A stretch of DNA of 64,000 nt, taken from the NCBI RefSeq assembly GCF_000812945.1, contig NZ_JSYM01000001.1, forward strand, positions 62,001 through 126,000, written 5' to 3'. This document shows, piece after piece, positions 7,718 to 17,163 of this stretch; position 1 is the first letter of the stretch; the number at the start of each line of letters is the position of its first letter. The translations under genes and the position numbers were made by a program. Under the pieces are notes generated by a model that saw nothing but the letters and a program-made list of their open reading frames with translations, did not search any database and had not been told where the DNA came from. The DNA is from Flavobacterium sp. AED (GTDB lineage: Bacteria; Bacteroidota; Bacteroidia; Flavobacteriales; Flavobacteriaceae).

Positions 7718-9931
7718 ATGAAGAATTTTTTTGTAATCCTGATAACTCTTTTGGGTTTAACTACCTATGCCCAAATTCAAAAAGGAATAGTAGTTGATAG
7801 TGATGGAAATGCAGTAGAAAATGCATACATCAATAATATAAGTTCTGGAAGTCATGCGCATACTAATGAATTTGGGATGTTCAGTATTGATAAAACGGCT
7901 GCAGGAAATGTTTTGAAAGTAAATGCACTTGGGTTTAAAAAAATGAATTATACATTTTCTGGTTCTGAATTTAGAATTGTTTTAGAGGATGATATTTTTA
8001 GACTGAATGAGATTGTAATTCAAGCAAAACTTTCGGCGATGAATGTGATTTCGAAAATTGATTTGCAAACAACTCCCGTAAATTCTTCTCAGGAAATTTT
8101 ACGAAAAGTACCTGGTTTGTTCATCGGACAACATGCCGGTGGTGGAAAGGCAGAGCAACTGTTTTTGAGAGGTTTTGATATTGACCATGGAACTGATATT
8201 GCCATTTCAGTAGATGGAATGCCAGTAAATATGGTTTCTCATGCGCATGGGCAAGGCTATGCCGATTTACATTTTGTGATTCCGGAAACAGTGGAAAAAA
8301 TAGATTTTGGAAAAGGAACGTATTATGCCAGCAAAGGGGATTTTGCTACGGCAGGATACGTTGCTTTCCAAACTAAAGATAAAATTGAAAAAAGTAGTAT
8401 TGGTCTAGAAGTAGGGCAATTCAATACGCTAAGAACAGTAGGATTATTTAATCTTTTGGGAAACCAAAAAACACAAAGTGCTTACATTGCAACGGAATAT
8501 ATCCTGACAGATGGTCCATTCGATTCCCCCCAAAATTTTAATAGGATCAATCTGTTGGGTAAATATTCAGCTATTTTAGCAGATAATAGTAAGTTTTCCG
8601 TTTCAGCCTCTCGTTTTTCTAGTCGTTGGGATGCTTCTGGTCAAATACCACAACGATTGGTTGATAACGGAACAATATCAAGATTTGGTTCAGTGGATGA
8701 TACAGAAGGAGGAAGTACATCAAGATCAAATATAAATGCATCCTTGAGTAAACCAATTGATGAAAATACATTCGTAAAAGCCAATGCATTTTATTCAAAA
8801 TATGATTTCGAATTGTATTCTAACTTTACTTTCTTTCTTTACGATCCTATTAATGGAGATCAAATTAGACAGAAAGAAAATAGAACGATTTATGGAATGA
8901 ATGCTGAATTGAATAAGAAAACCAAGCTTAATGATGTAAATGTATTGATGCAGTATGGAATAGGTTTTCGTGCGGATGCTACAAAGGATACAGAGCTTTC
9001 ACATACTTTAAATAGAACTACTACTTTGCAGCAAATTAAATTAGGGGATATTGATGAGTCTAATTTATTCTCGTATGTGAATTCAGAATTCAGTTTTGGA
9101 AAATTAATGATTAATCCCGCAGTGCGATTGGATTATTTTAAATTTAATTACCGAGATAAATTGACTACTGATTATAATACGCAAACAGAAAGTAAAGTGA
9201 AAATTTCGCCAAAACTGAATTTTATTTATTCGCAAAATAACAATTTGCAGTTTTATATAAAATCAGGAATAGGATTTCATTCAAATGATACTCGCGTTGT
9301 GGTTCAAAATAGTGGTAAACAAATTTTACCTACAGCAATAGGAACCGATATTGGTACGATTTGGAAACCATTTCCAAAGTTAATTGTCAATTCGGCTTTA
9401 TGGTATTTGTATTTGGAACAAGAGTTCGTTTATGTGGGTGATGCTGGAATTATTGAACCAAGCGGAAAATCAAAACGTATGGGATTTGATTTAGGATTGC
9501 GGTATCAACTGAACGATTGGTTTTATTTGGATACAGATGCTAATTATACTTACGCCCGAAGTATTGATGAGCCAAAAGGACAAGATTACATTCCGTTAGC
9601 ACCTGATTTTACTTCTACCGGCGGTTTAAGTTTTCAGAATTTAAATGGTTTTTCAGGTGGAATTCACTACCGTTATTTAAAAAGCCGTCCAGCAAATGAA
9701 GATAATTCTTTAGTTGCCAAAGGCTATTTTGTTTCTGATTTCAATATCAATTACAAACTTAAAAGTATTTCTTTCGGAATAGCAGTTGATAATTTATTCA
9801 ATACCAAATGGAATGAAACCCAGTTTGCTACTGAATCAAGATTAAAAAATGAGCCAACAAGTGTAGAAGAAATCCATTTTACACCAGGAACACCTTTCTT
9901 CATGAAGGGGAAAATTACATATACATTTTAG
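7718..9931 (+). CDS. TonB-dependent outer-membrane receptor
   Basis: 737 aa. Signal peptide ~1-19, then a carboxypeptidase-regulatory-like beta-sandwich (~20-95, GIVVDSDGNAVENAYINN). A plug domain (~105-225) contains LRKVPGLFIGQHAGGG and LFLRGFDIDHGTDI. A long beta-barrel ends in an aromatic residue (KGKITYTF). His-rich plug loops (SHAHGQGYADLHF) could touch a metal or metal chelate, but the substrate cannot be read from sequence. Forms an operon with the TPR lipoprotein; a terminator follows at 9965-10002. Confidence 0.9.
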   Translation: MKNFFVILITLLGLTTYAQIQKGIVVDSDGNAVENAYINNISSGSHAHTNEFGMFSIDKTAAGNVLKVNALGFKKMNYTFSGSEFRIVLEDDIFRLNEIVIQAKLSAMNVISKIDLQTTPVNSSQEILRKVPGLFIGQHAGGGKAEQLFLRGFDIDHGTDIAISVDGMPVNMVSHAHGQGYADLHFVIPETVEKIDFGKGTYYASKGDFATAGYVAFQTKDKIEKSSIGLEVGQFNTLRTVGLFNLLGNQKTQSAYIATEYILTDGPFDSPQNFNRINLLGKYSAILADNSKFSVSASRFSSRWDASGQIPQRLVDNGTISRFGSVDDTEGGSTSRSNINASLSKPIDENTFVKANAFYSKYDFELYSNFTFFLYDPINGDQIRQKENRTIYGMNAELNKKTKLNDVNVLMQYGIGFRADATKDTELSHTLNRTTTLQQIKLGDIDESNLFSYVNSEFSFGKLMINPAVRLDYFKFNYRDKLTTDYNTQTESKVKISPKLNFIYSQNNNLQFYIKSGIGFHSNDTRVVVQNSGKQILPTAIGTDIGTIWKPFPKLIVNSALWYLYLEQEFVYVGDAGIIEPSGKSKRMGFDLGLRYQLNDWFYLDTDANYTYARSIDEPKGQDYIPLAPDFTSTGGLSFQNLNGFSGGIHYRYLKSRPANEDNSLVAKGYFVSDFNINYKLKSISFGIAVDNLFNTKWNETQFATESRLKNEPTSVEEIHFTPGTPFFMKGKITYTF

Positions 9932-9964
9932 CTTACTATAATCAAGATTAGTTTGTTTTGTTTG

Positions 9965-10002
9965 GAAGCCTGGTATTTTGTTTGATATCAGGCTTCTTTT
10001 TT
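9965..10002 (+). terminator. intrinsic terminator after the TonB receptor
   Basis: Stem GAAGCCTG/CAGGCTTC extended by weaker pairs, followed by T6. Confidence 0.8.
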
Positions 10003-10158
10003 AACTTGTGTTTAACCAAAATAAATTTTTAAGCAACAATTAATTGTTATAATTTTATAAAAAATATAATTTCAAAATCAGCATAATTGAAATACGGTAA
10101 AATACTGATATCGATATGCAAATTCCATATTCAAATAAAAAACAAATATTATCTATTT

Positions 10159-10746
10159 ATGAAAAACCTATTATTCTTAACGTGTACTATTCTATTTCTT
10201 TTTAGTTGTCAAAACCAGGCACAAACTAAAAAAACAAAATTAAATAAAAGTAATACTGCTATGGCCAAGGAAACCATTTATCAATTTAAAGTAGAAGATT
10301 TATCAGGAAATATTTTTGATTTTGCATCTTTGAAAGGTAAAAAAGTAATGATTGTGAATACCGCTTCAAAATGTGGTTTGACTCCTCAATACAAAGATCT
10401 TGAAGCGATCTATAAAGAATACAAGGATAAAGGTTTTGTTATTGTAGGATTTCCAGCCAATAATTTTGCTTCACAGGAACCAGGAACTAATGAAGAAATT
10501 GCAACTTTTTGTCAATTGAATTATGGTGTGACTTTTCCTATGATGGACAAAGTTTCAGTAAAAGGAGATGATATGTGTGCAGTATATCAGTTTTTGACTC
10601 AAAAATCAAAAAATGGTTTGCAAGATTCACAAGTGGAATGGAATTTTCAAAAATACTTAATCAACGAAAAAGGAGAATTGGAAAAAGTGATCTCTCCAAA
10701 AACGTTACCAACTGATGCTTCAATCGTAGATTGGATTAAAGCTTAG
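10159..10746 (+). CDS. glutathione peroxidase-family thiol peroxidase, lipoprotein
   Basis: 195 aa from ATG 10159. An in-frame TTG 72 nt upstream would put a charged extension before the signal peptide and is unlikely. The lipobox FLFSC (~Cys17) predicts export and lipid anchoring. The GPx fold follows: NTASKCGLTPQY with a peroxidatic Cys (no selenocysteine), GFPANNFASQEPG with the Gln/Asn region, and WNFQKYLI with the Trp-Asn pair. It reduces peroxides, in bacteria probably with thioredoxin-type donors. Monocistronic, with its own terminator. Confidence 0.9.
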   Translation: MKNLLFLTCTILFLFSCQNQAQTKKTKLNKSNTAMAKETIYQFKVEDLSGNIFDFASLKGKKVMIVNTASKCGLTPQYKDLEAIYKEYKDKGFVIVGFPANNFASQEPGTNEEIATFCQLNYGVTFPMMDKVSVKGDDMCAVYQFLTQKSKNGLQDSQVEWNFQKYLINEKGELEKVISPKTLPTDASIVDWIKA

Positions 10747-10764
10747 TTAGTTATAAGGCATAAT

Positions 10765-10802
10765 AAAAAAGCGATTTTCTGGAAACTGAAAATCGCTTTT
10801 TT
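10765..10802. terminator. bidirectional intrinsic terminator
   Basis: A6 then GCGATTTTC, loop, GAAAATCGC then T6. It lies between convergent genes ending at 10746 and 10805. Confidence 0.88.
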
Positions 10803-10804
10803 GT

Positions 10805-11719
10805 TTATTTTAAAACTTGAATGATTCTATTTTCAATTTCTGGTTCGGTATCAGAATGTCCACCTTTTTCAATATATAAAATTGAACTATCTAATCTTTT
10901 ATGTAATTCCTGAGCATAAATTAACGGACAGATATTATCATTTTCACCATGTATTATAGTTACAGGGATATTGTTTAATTTATTAGTATTTTGGAGGATA
11001 AAGTCTTCTTCAATAAAACAATGATTAGTTAAATAATAAGCTTCCATTATTGATAGTGACTGATAAGGAAATTGGGATATAATAGCATGAACTTCATTTA
11101 CAGTCAGACCTTGTTTGAAAATAGAGATTTCATAAAATGCCCATTCATAAGAATAAAATTCTTTATCTTCCTCAGTTCCATTGAGCATTTTATCAAGATA
11201 ATATTCTGCTATTTTCTTTTGATGATCTAATGGGACATTATTTTTAAACCGATTCCATACGTCAGGAAAATCGTTTTTTATACCACCATTAATATAATGT
11301 TCTATTGAGTTAAGGTTTCCTAGAAATATGCCTCTCAGTAATAAATTTTTAACTTTTGTAGGATTTTGAATAGCAAATATAAGGCTTAGGGTTGTCCCCC
11401 AGGAACCTCCAAAAACGCTAATTTTTTCGATACTTAGATGGTCTAGAAGTTTGTTAATGTCTTCAACTAAGTCTTGGGTGGTATTCTCTTTTATGCAACC
11501 AAACGGTATGCTTTTAGATGATCCTCTTTGGTCAAAGAAGATTACTTTTTGTTTATCAAAATTAAAAAATCTTTTATCATTTTCAGAAAACCCAGCGCCC
11601 GGACCACCATGAACAAATAAATAAGGTTCTCCATTTATATTCCCGCAAACTTCATAATATATTTTATGAAGATCACTAACTTGTAAATATCCTTTTTCGA
11701 TAATATAATTTTGTTCCAA
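10805..11719 (-). CDS. proline iminopeptidase-like alpha/beta hydrolase (peptidase S33)
   Basis: 304 aa, typical length. It has the oxyanion motif HGGPGAG (~37-43), DQRGSSKS (~63-70) and the nucleophile elbow GGSWGT (~104-109). The acid is in GENDNICP (~254-261), and the catalytic His is in KGGHSDTE (~284-291). It would cleave N-terminal proline from peptides. A broader esterase role is possible because the family is promiscuous. The ORF is 23 nt downstream of the Dus gene on the same strand, so the two may share a transcript. Confidence 0.85.
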   Translation of the reverse strand: MEQNYIIEKGYLQVSDLHKIYYEVCGNINGEPYLFVHGGPGAGFSENDKRFFNFDKQKVIFFDQRGSSKSIPFGCIKENTTQDLVEDINKLLDHLSIEKISVFGGSWGTTLSLIFAIQNPTKVKNLLLRGIFLGNLNSIEHYINGGIKNDFPDVWNRFKNNVPLDHQKKIAEYYLDKMLNGTEEDKEFYSYEWAFYEISIFKQGLTVNEVHAIISQFPYQSLSIMEAYYLTNHCFIEEDFILQNTNKLNNIPVTIIHGENDNICPLIYAQELHKRLDSSILYIEKGGHSDTEPEIENRIIQVLK

Positions 11720-11742
11720 TTGTTTATTTTTAAAATAAAAAA

Positions 11743-12693
11743 TTAAATTTTCTCATTTTTGAAAATTGCTGCAACAGCCGCTTCATAATTTCTAATACTC
11801 TGCGCTTTTTTTATTTGTTTTAATACTTTATGTGGATTTGAAAACGTAGCAGAAAAGTATTCCCATAAATGATACATCTTCAATAAAATATGGGCTGATC
11901 CAGATAAGGATTCACTATATATGGCATATAAAGTGTCATGAAAAGCACTGAATAATTCCATTTTATTTGCAGGATATTCCATAGTATTGTTTTTTATCAT
12001 ACTTGGTAAAAAGGGATCGGAAATTAATCCTCGTCCAATCATCCAGTGGTCTATGGAAGGAAAACGCTCTTGCATTTCATGAAATTTAGCCACAGAAGTG
12101 ATATCACCATTGTAATACAGTTTGTGAATCGTGTTATCGATGCATTGTTGAAACGCATCAAGATGTACGCCACCTTTATACAGTTGTTTGCCAATGCGAG
12201 CATGAATGGCAATATTTTTAATAGGATACGTATCCAAGATGGGTAAAACATCTAGAATTTCTTCGCTATTTTCATATCCCAGACGCATTTTCATAGACAC
12301 AATAATGTCAGATTCAGAATGTGCTTTGTAAAGAATGTTGTTAATTTTCTCTGGATTACTGATAAGACCGGAACCCATACCAGATTTTGTAACCATTGGA
12401 TATGGACATCCTAAATTCCAGTTTAATTCTTTGTATCCCAATTCTCGAACATATTTGGCTACAAATAAAAACTCTTCGGCATCGTTTGTTATAACTTGTG
12501 GAATTACCTCTAAACCAATATTATTTTCAGGCAGTAGGTCTCTTTCATAGGATGGTTTAATGACAAGTTTTCCGTTTAAACGGATGTAAGGGGAGTAATA
12601 GGTATCGATTCCTCCAAACAATTTGTTTTGGGCATTTCTAAAACGAAAGTCGGTAAATCCTTGTAAAGGAGATGAAAGTAGGGTATAGTCCAT
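11743..12693 (-). CDS. tRNA-dihydrouridine synthase
   Basis: 316 aa FMN-dependent TIM-barrel enzyme that reduces uridine to dihydrouridine in tRNA. It shows the N-terminal SPLQGFTDFRFR, the catalytic-Cys motif LNWNLGCPYP (~93-102), MKMRLG, AIHARIG and GDI with the phosphate-binding end GRGLISDPF. The length and motif spacing are most like the compact DusC-type branch, but the subgroup is not certain. Possibly cotranscribed with the downstream iminopeptidase. Confidence 0.88.
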   Translation of the reverse strand: MDYTLLSSPLQGFTDFRFRNAQNKLFGGIDTYYSPYIRLNGKLVIKPSYERDLLPENNIGLEVIPQVITNDAEEFLFVAKYVRELGYKELNWNLGCPYPMVTKSGMGSGLISNPEKINNILYKAHSESDIIVSMKMRLGYENSEEILDVLPILDTYPIKNIAIHARIGKQLYKGGVHLDAFQQCIDNTIHKLYYNGDITSVAKFHEMQERFPSIDHWMIGRGLISDPFLPSMIKNNTMEYPANKMELFSAFHDTLYAIYSESLSGSAHILLKMYHLWEYFSATFSNPHKVLKQIKKAQSIRNYEAAVAAIFKNEKI

Positions 12694-12784
12694 GAAATTT
12701 TTAATTGCGCAAATATACCATTCTTTATATGGTTAGGGTTTTTCTGGAGCAATTATGTTTTTTTGTTTAATGAAAAGTACTTAT

Positions 12785-13282
12785 TTATTTTAGAATCAAT
12801 TGCATAAAAACCAAATCGAGCCAATGATCAAATTTGAAACCTACTTCACGAATTGTACCCACCACTTTGAAACCAAACTTTTCATGAAAAGCGATGCTTC
12901 CTGAATTATCAGCATCAATAGCGCCCATCATGACGTGATATCCTTGCTCTTTTGCCAATAGAATGAGTTCAGCCAATAGTTGTTTTCCAATACCTTTTCC
13001 TATAAATTCCTGGGCAACATAAACGGAATGTTCTACTGTGAATTGATAGCCTATTTTTTGTCTAAATGGACCATAGCTTGCAAATCCAATAGCCCCGTTT
13101 TCAAATTCGGCCACAATTACCGGTAAATTTTTTTCTAATTTGTCTTCAAACCATAATTTTTGGGTTTCAAAATCGTGTGGCTCATAATCATAATTAGAAG
13201 TACTATGAAGTATTTCGTGATTAACGATTTCTAGTATTGTATCAATATCGGCAAAAACAGCTGGTCTTATCTTGATTTCCAT
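12785..13282 (-). CDS. GNAT-family N-acetyltransferase (phosphinothricin acetyltransferase-like)
   Basis: 165 aa single GNAT domain. The start IKIRPAVFADIDTILEIVNHEI, the GFASYGPFR strand, the acetyl-CoA loop QEFIGKGIGKQLL and the end FHEKFGFKVVGTIREVGFKFD (split here by known family motifs) fit the Pat/methionine-sulfoximine acetyltransferase branch. The natural substrate is unknown. It is divergent from menD, and the 93-nt gap carries the menD promoter. Confidence 0.8.
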   Translation of the reverse strand: MEIKIRPAVFADIDTILEIVNHEILHSTSNYDYEPHDFETQKLWFEDKLEKNLPVIVAEFENGAIGFASYGPFRQKIGYQFTVEHSVYVAQEFIGKGIGKQLLAELILLAKEQGYHVMMGAIDADNSGSIAFHEKFGFKVVGTIREVGFKFDHWLDLVFMQLILK

Positions 13283-13348
13283 TAAAAAGTATTTTCGTTC
13301 AAATTTAAGAAAACTATTTAAGATTAAAGAAAAACCTTTGCAACTTTG

Positions 13349-13356
13349 TATCTTTG
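13349..13356 (+). promoter_or_regulatory. TATCTTTG -7 box of menD
   Basis: Exact TAnnTTTG box 19 nt before ATG 13376. It excludes the upstream in-frame start at 13346, because that codon would precede the transcript. Confidence 0.6.
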
Positions 13357-13375
13357 TTCTTTTGAAACTAAAACA

Positions 13376-15037
13376 ATGATTTACCCCAAAATACCTTTAG
13401 CACAAAGCATTATTGAAATTTGTTTGGCCAAAGGAATCACCACCATAATAATTTCCCCAGGTTCCCGAAATGCTCCACTAACGATTGGTTTTGTGAGTAA
13501 TCCCGCCTTTCAATGTTACAGTATAGCTGATGAACGTTCCGCCGCTTTTTTTGCACTTGGAATTGCACAGCAAACTCTGCAGCCTGTAGCTTTGGTTTGT
13601 ACATCGGGTTCCGCATTACTGAATTATTATCCTGCTTTTGCGGAAGCATTTTATAGTCAGATTCCTTTAATTGTAATCTCTGCGGACAGACCACAAAGCA
13701 AAATCGATATTGGCGACGGACAAACCATCAGACAGGAAAATGTGTTTGTAAACCATTCCTTATACAATGCCAATTTAAATGAAGTTGTTTCAAAAGCAAA
13801 TGATTTCAAAATAAATGAAGCGATAGATTTGGCCTTGCATAAAAAAGGCCCCGTTCATATCAATGCGCCATTTGAAGAGCCATTATACGAAACTGTTTCA
13901 GAACTTTCGGTTGATGTCATGGTTAATGGTTTTGCAAATTTGAATGCTTTGAGCACAGTAGAAAATGTTTCGGAGTTTGTTGATATTTGGAACAATTCAA
14001 CTAAAAAAATGATTTTAGTTGGTGTGAATGAACCAAATTTAATCAGCGAAAAAACAATTGCTGCATTGGCTCAAGATGAATCGGTTGTTGTCATGACCGA
14101 AACTACGTCAAACTTGTATCATCCTTCATTTATAAACAATATCGACACTATAATTACTCCTTTTACCAATGAAGATTTTGAGGATTTTCGACCGGAAATA
14201 TTGGTGACTTTTGGTGGAATGATCGTTTCTAAAAGAATCAAGGCTTTTTTGAGAAAATACAAGCCAAAACACCATTGGCATATTGACACATTAAGAGCGT
14301 ATGATACTTTCAATGCATTGACGAAACATTTTGAAGTGAATCCCAGTACTTTTTTTGAAGCATTTTTACCTTTAACGGGAGTGGTAAAAAGCGATTATTT
14401 TGAGAAATTAGAAGCAGTGAAACTTTTGCGAAAGCAAAAACATGAAAGCTATTTGGCAAAAATTCAATTTTCAGACTTTAAAGTTTTCGAAAAAGTAATT
14501 CAAAGTTTACCAAAGAATAGTCAATTGCAAATCAGTAACAGTTCAGCGATTCGTTATGCGCAATTAATAGCTATCGATTCTTCGATTGAGGTGTATTGCA
14601 ACCGTGGGACCAGCGGAATCGACGGAAGTACTTCTACTGCTATTGGTGCGGCTGTCGCCAATAAAAAACAAACGATTTTCATAACCGGAGATATTGGATT
14701 TTTATACGACAGCAATGCTCTGTGGAATAATTATATCCCAAAAAATTTCAAAATAATTTTGATAAATAACGGTGGTGGCGGGATTTTTAGAATTTTACCA
14801 GGTCATGAAGAAACGCCTGTTTTTAATACTTTCTTCGAAACATCGCATGGTCTTACTGCAGAACATTTGGCTAAAATGTATGGTTTTGAATATAGTATTG
14901 TCAATGATGAAACGAGTTTAGTAAAGGAACTGGATACTTTTTATAGTCAAAATGAAAAACCAAGTATTCTGGAAGTTTTTACGCCAACATTAGATAACGA
15001 TAGAATTTTGTTGCAGTATTTTAAAGAATTGGTTTAA
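13376..15037 (+). CDS. menD: 2-succinyl-5-enolpyruvyl-6-hydroxy-3-cyclohexene-1-carboxylate synthase
   Basis: 553 aa thiamine-diphosphate enzyme joining isochorismate and 2-oxoglutarate in menaquinone synthesis. N-terminal pyrimidine-binding region with SPGSRNAPL and DERSAAFFALG. Middle domain ~190-340. The C-terminal PP domain has NRGTSGIDGSTSTA and GDIGFLYDSNALWN, plus NNGGGGIF. Start chosen at ATG 13376 because the -7 box lies directly in front. First of the men genes in this window. Confidence 0.95.
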   Translation: MIYPKIPLAQSIIEICLAKGITTIIISPGSRNAPLTIGFVSNPAFQCYSIADERSAAFFALGIAQQTLQPVALVCTSGSALLNYYPAFAEAFYSQIPLIVISADRPQSKIDIGDGQTIRQENVFVNHSLYNANLNEVVSKANDFKINEAIDLALHKKGPVHINAPFEEPLYETVSELSVDVMVNGFANLNALSTVENVSEFVDIWNNSTKKMILVGVNEPNLISEKTIAALAQDESVVVMTETTSNLYHPSFINNIDTIITPFTNEDFEDFRPEILVTFGGMIVSKRIKAFLRKYKPKHHWHIDTLRAYDTFNALTKHFEVNPSTFFEAFLPLTGVVKSDYFEKLEAVKLLRKQKHESYLAKIQFSDFKVFEKVIQSLPKNSQLQISNSSAIRYAQLIAIDSSIEVYCNRGTSGIDGSTSTAIGAAVANKKQTIFITGDIGFLYDSNALWNNYIPKNFKIILINNGGGGIFRILPGHEETPVFNTFFETSHGLTAEHLAKMYGFEYSIVNDETSLVKELDTFYSQNEKPSILEVFTPTLDNDRILLQYFKELV

Positions 15038-15124
15038 TTATTTTATTTATTCGTTAAAACGTATGATTAAATGTTTAAATTTGAGATTGTTAAAAATAAT
15101 AATCAAATACTAAATTTTTTATTT

Positions 15125-15466
15125 ATGAGTGCAAGAGATGAATTAATTGTAAAGTATGCTGCTGATTTGAAAGACAAATGTGGCGTTAATCCTGATATGG
15201 ATTTATTGACAAAAGTAACTATTGGTTGTGGTCCGTCAATTTATAATGCCGATTCGGCAACTGTTGCCGGAAGTCAACAATCAGAATTGGATACCGTGAA
15301 AAACAATTTTCTAATTAAGAAATTAGGACTTGCTGATGGTGCTAATTTAGATGCAGGAATTGATGCTGTATTGGAAAAATACGGTCGTTCCAATAAAAAT
15401 AAATACCGAGTTGTGGTATATTATTTATTGGCAGTTCATTTTGGAAAAGAGAGTGTTTACAATTAA
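15125..15466 (+). CDS. DUF2853-family small protein
   Basis: 113 aa from ATG 15125 (MSARDELIVKYAADLKDKCG). An upstream in-frame ATG at 15071 would add 18 residues not expected in the family. Predicted soluble and helical, with no catalytic motif seen and function unknown. It sits between menD and the S1-domain gene and is followed by a terminator. Confidence 0.7.
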   Translation: MSARDELIVKYAADLKDKCGVNPDMDLLTKVTIGCGPSIYNADSATVAGSQQSELDTVKNNFLIKKLGLADGANLDAGIDAVLEKYGRSNKNKYRVVVYYLLAVHFGKESVYN

Positions 15467-15483
15467 CAATAGATATAAAAATG

Positions 15484-15510
15484 AAAAGCGCCTTAGTTGG
15501 CGCTTTTTTT
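15484..15510 (+). terminator. intrinsic terminator after the DUF2853 gene
   Basis: AAAAGCGCC, six-base loop, GGCGC followed by T7. Confidence 0.85.
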
Positions 15511-15547
15511 ATGAAGTGATTTTTCGTTTTACCATTTTCAAACTTCG

Positions 15548-15555
15548 TACCTTTG
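15548..15555 (+). promoter_or_regulatory. TACCTTTG -7 box
   Basis: Exact TAnnTTTG box 21 nt before the ATG of the CvfB-like gene and downstream of the preceding terminator. Confidence 0.55.
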
Positions 15556-15576
15556 CACTTTAGAAATTGAAAGAAA

Positions 15577-16431
15577 ATGATTGAAATAGGAAAATACAAT
15601 ACGCTTACCATTTTACGCGATACCAAAGTGGGTTTGTTTCTGGGAAATCCAGAAAAAGATCCGGAAGGAATACATGATATTCTTTTGCCTAACAAATACG
15701 TTCCAAACGAATTTGAAATAGGCGAGGAGCTTATCGTTTTTGTGTATTTGGATCACGAAGAAAGACCCGTTGCCACAACATTAGAACCTTATATTTTATT
15801 GAATGAATTTGCACTTTTGCGTGTGAATTATACCAATCAGATTGGTGCTTTTATGGATTGGGGAATGGAAAAGGATATTTTGGTTCCGTTCAAAGAGCAA
15901 GCGCGTCCTATGGAAAAAGGAAAACGCTACTTGGTGTATCTTTATATGGATGAAAAAACCAATCGTTTGGTAGCTTCAAGTAAATTGAATCAGTTTTTAA
16001 AAAATGACCACCTTACAGTTGAAAAAGGAGAAGAGGTTGATTTAATCGTTTCCCATATCACTGAATTAGGAATTAACGTTATCATCAACGAAAAACACAA
16101 AGGTTTGTTGTACAAAGATGAAGTCTATGATGATGCAATTCGTACGGGAGACCGCATGAGAGGCTATATTAAAACGATACGTCCGGACAATAAAATTGAT
16201 GTGGCATTGCAAGTTCAAGGATATCAAAGTATAGAGCCGAATGCAGAGAAAATTCTGGATGAATTAAGAGCCAGTAGAGGTTTCTTGCGTTTAACAGACA
16301 ATTCACATCCGGAAGACATTAAAACGGTTTTGAAAATGAGTAAGAAAACCTTCAAGAAAGCCATTGGTGCTTTGTACAGGGAGAAATTAATCGAAATCAA
16401 GGAAGACGGAATTTACTTGATTAAGGAATAA
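15577..16431 (+). CDS. CvfB/YitL-family S1-like RNA-binding protein
   Basis: 284 aa. Tandem S1-like OB domains lie at ~1-65, ~70-135 and ~145-210 (TLTILRDTKVGLFLG; GAFMDWGMEKDILVP; LGINVIINEKHKGLLY). A C-terminal winged-helix (~225-284) carries KTVLKMSKKTFKKAIGALYRE. The family (CvfB in Staphylococcus) binds RNA and affects expression post-transcriptionally. It has its own -7 box and terminator. Confidence 0.85.
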   Translation: MIEIGKYNTLTILRDTKVGLFLGNPEKDPEGIHDILLPNKYVPNEFEIGEELIVFVYLDHEERPVATTLEPYILLNEFALLRVNYTNQIGAFMDWGMEKDILVPFKEQARPMEKGKRYLVYLYMDEKTNRLVASSKLNQFLKNDHLTVEKGEEVDLIVSHITELGINVIINEKHKGLLYKDEVYDDAIRTGDRMRGYIKTIRPDNKIDVALQVQGYQSIEPNAEKILDELRASRGFLRLTDNSHPEDIKTVLKMSKKTFKKAIGALYREKLIEIKEDGIYLIKE

Positions 16432-16437
16432 AAAAAA

Positions 16438-16476
16438 AGAAAGACTAATCGAAAACGGTTAGTCTTTCTCTTTTTA
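16438..16476 (+). terminator. intrinsic terminator after the CvfB-like gene
   Basis: Stem GAAAGACTAA/TTAGTCTTTC with a 10-nt loop and a T-rich tail. Confidence 0.85.
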
Positions 16477-17163
16477 ATTCTGTTTTAGAATATTAAATTC
16501 TATCAGCAATAAAATAATTTTAATTTCATTCTAAAAGTATATTTATTCGCTTTTATAACTAATAGTATCCTTAATACTACTTTAATAATATTGACTTAAG
16601 CGCAAATTACTTTTTTAAATGGTTTGTCTTTAAATGTCCAAACACTTGCTTAGAAGCTAAGAATCAATTTCACATTAAAGCCATTGGTTTTGTATATATT
16701 AAAAGATTAATTTCCTGAAAATAATTATTTTATTAATGCACAACTTATTTGTTGAGCGGGAATGCAAATCTTTATTTTTAACCGTAGGTGTTACTCTTTA
16801 TTTTTTACTATTGGGGCAAATGACCTTCTCATTAGCTCACTTATCTTGGTTTTAGAAATCGTATTATAATTTATTACCATCGAAAAAGGAGCGACAAAAT
16901 TTTTAATTGTATTCAAAAAAACATTTTTTAGGTTAATAAATCAGTGACTTAATCAAACTAATCAAGTTATATTCTCCTGATTAGCAATATTTAAAATTAG
17001 GGATAATTTTAATTGCGGTCTGTTAATATTCTGTTTTTTTTTCGTTTTTTAACATTTTTGTTTGTTTAATCAGAGAAAGATTACCACAAGCTTCTCTAAA
17101 ATAGAATAGATAAAATGTAAAAAATGATTTAATTTTACACTGAAATAATTTAAATCAATTGTA
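16477..17163. other. 687-nt intergenic region, no gene supported
   Basis: Very AT-rich gap between the CvfB-like terminator and menB. No convincing ORF, tRNA or strong hairpin was seen. A 49-codon minus-strand frame (16791-16940) lacks a good start. The menB promoter must lie in the right-hand part. Confidence 0.5.

Noticed and set aside
16791..16940. 49-codon minus-strand frame in the large gap before menB
   Set aside because: The sequence looks somewhat protein-like (SELMRRSFAPIVKN) but has no suitable start, promoter or neighbour. It could be a gene remnant; evidence is too weak to list it.
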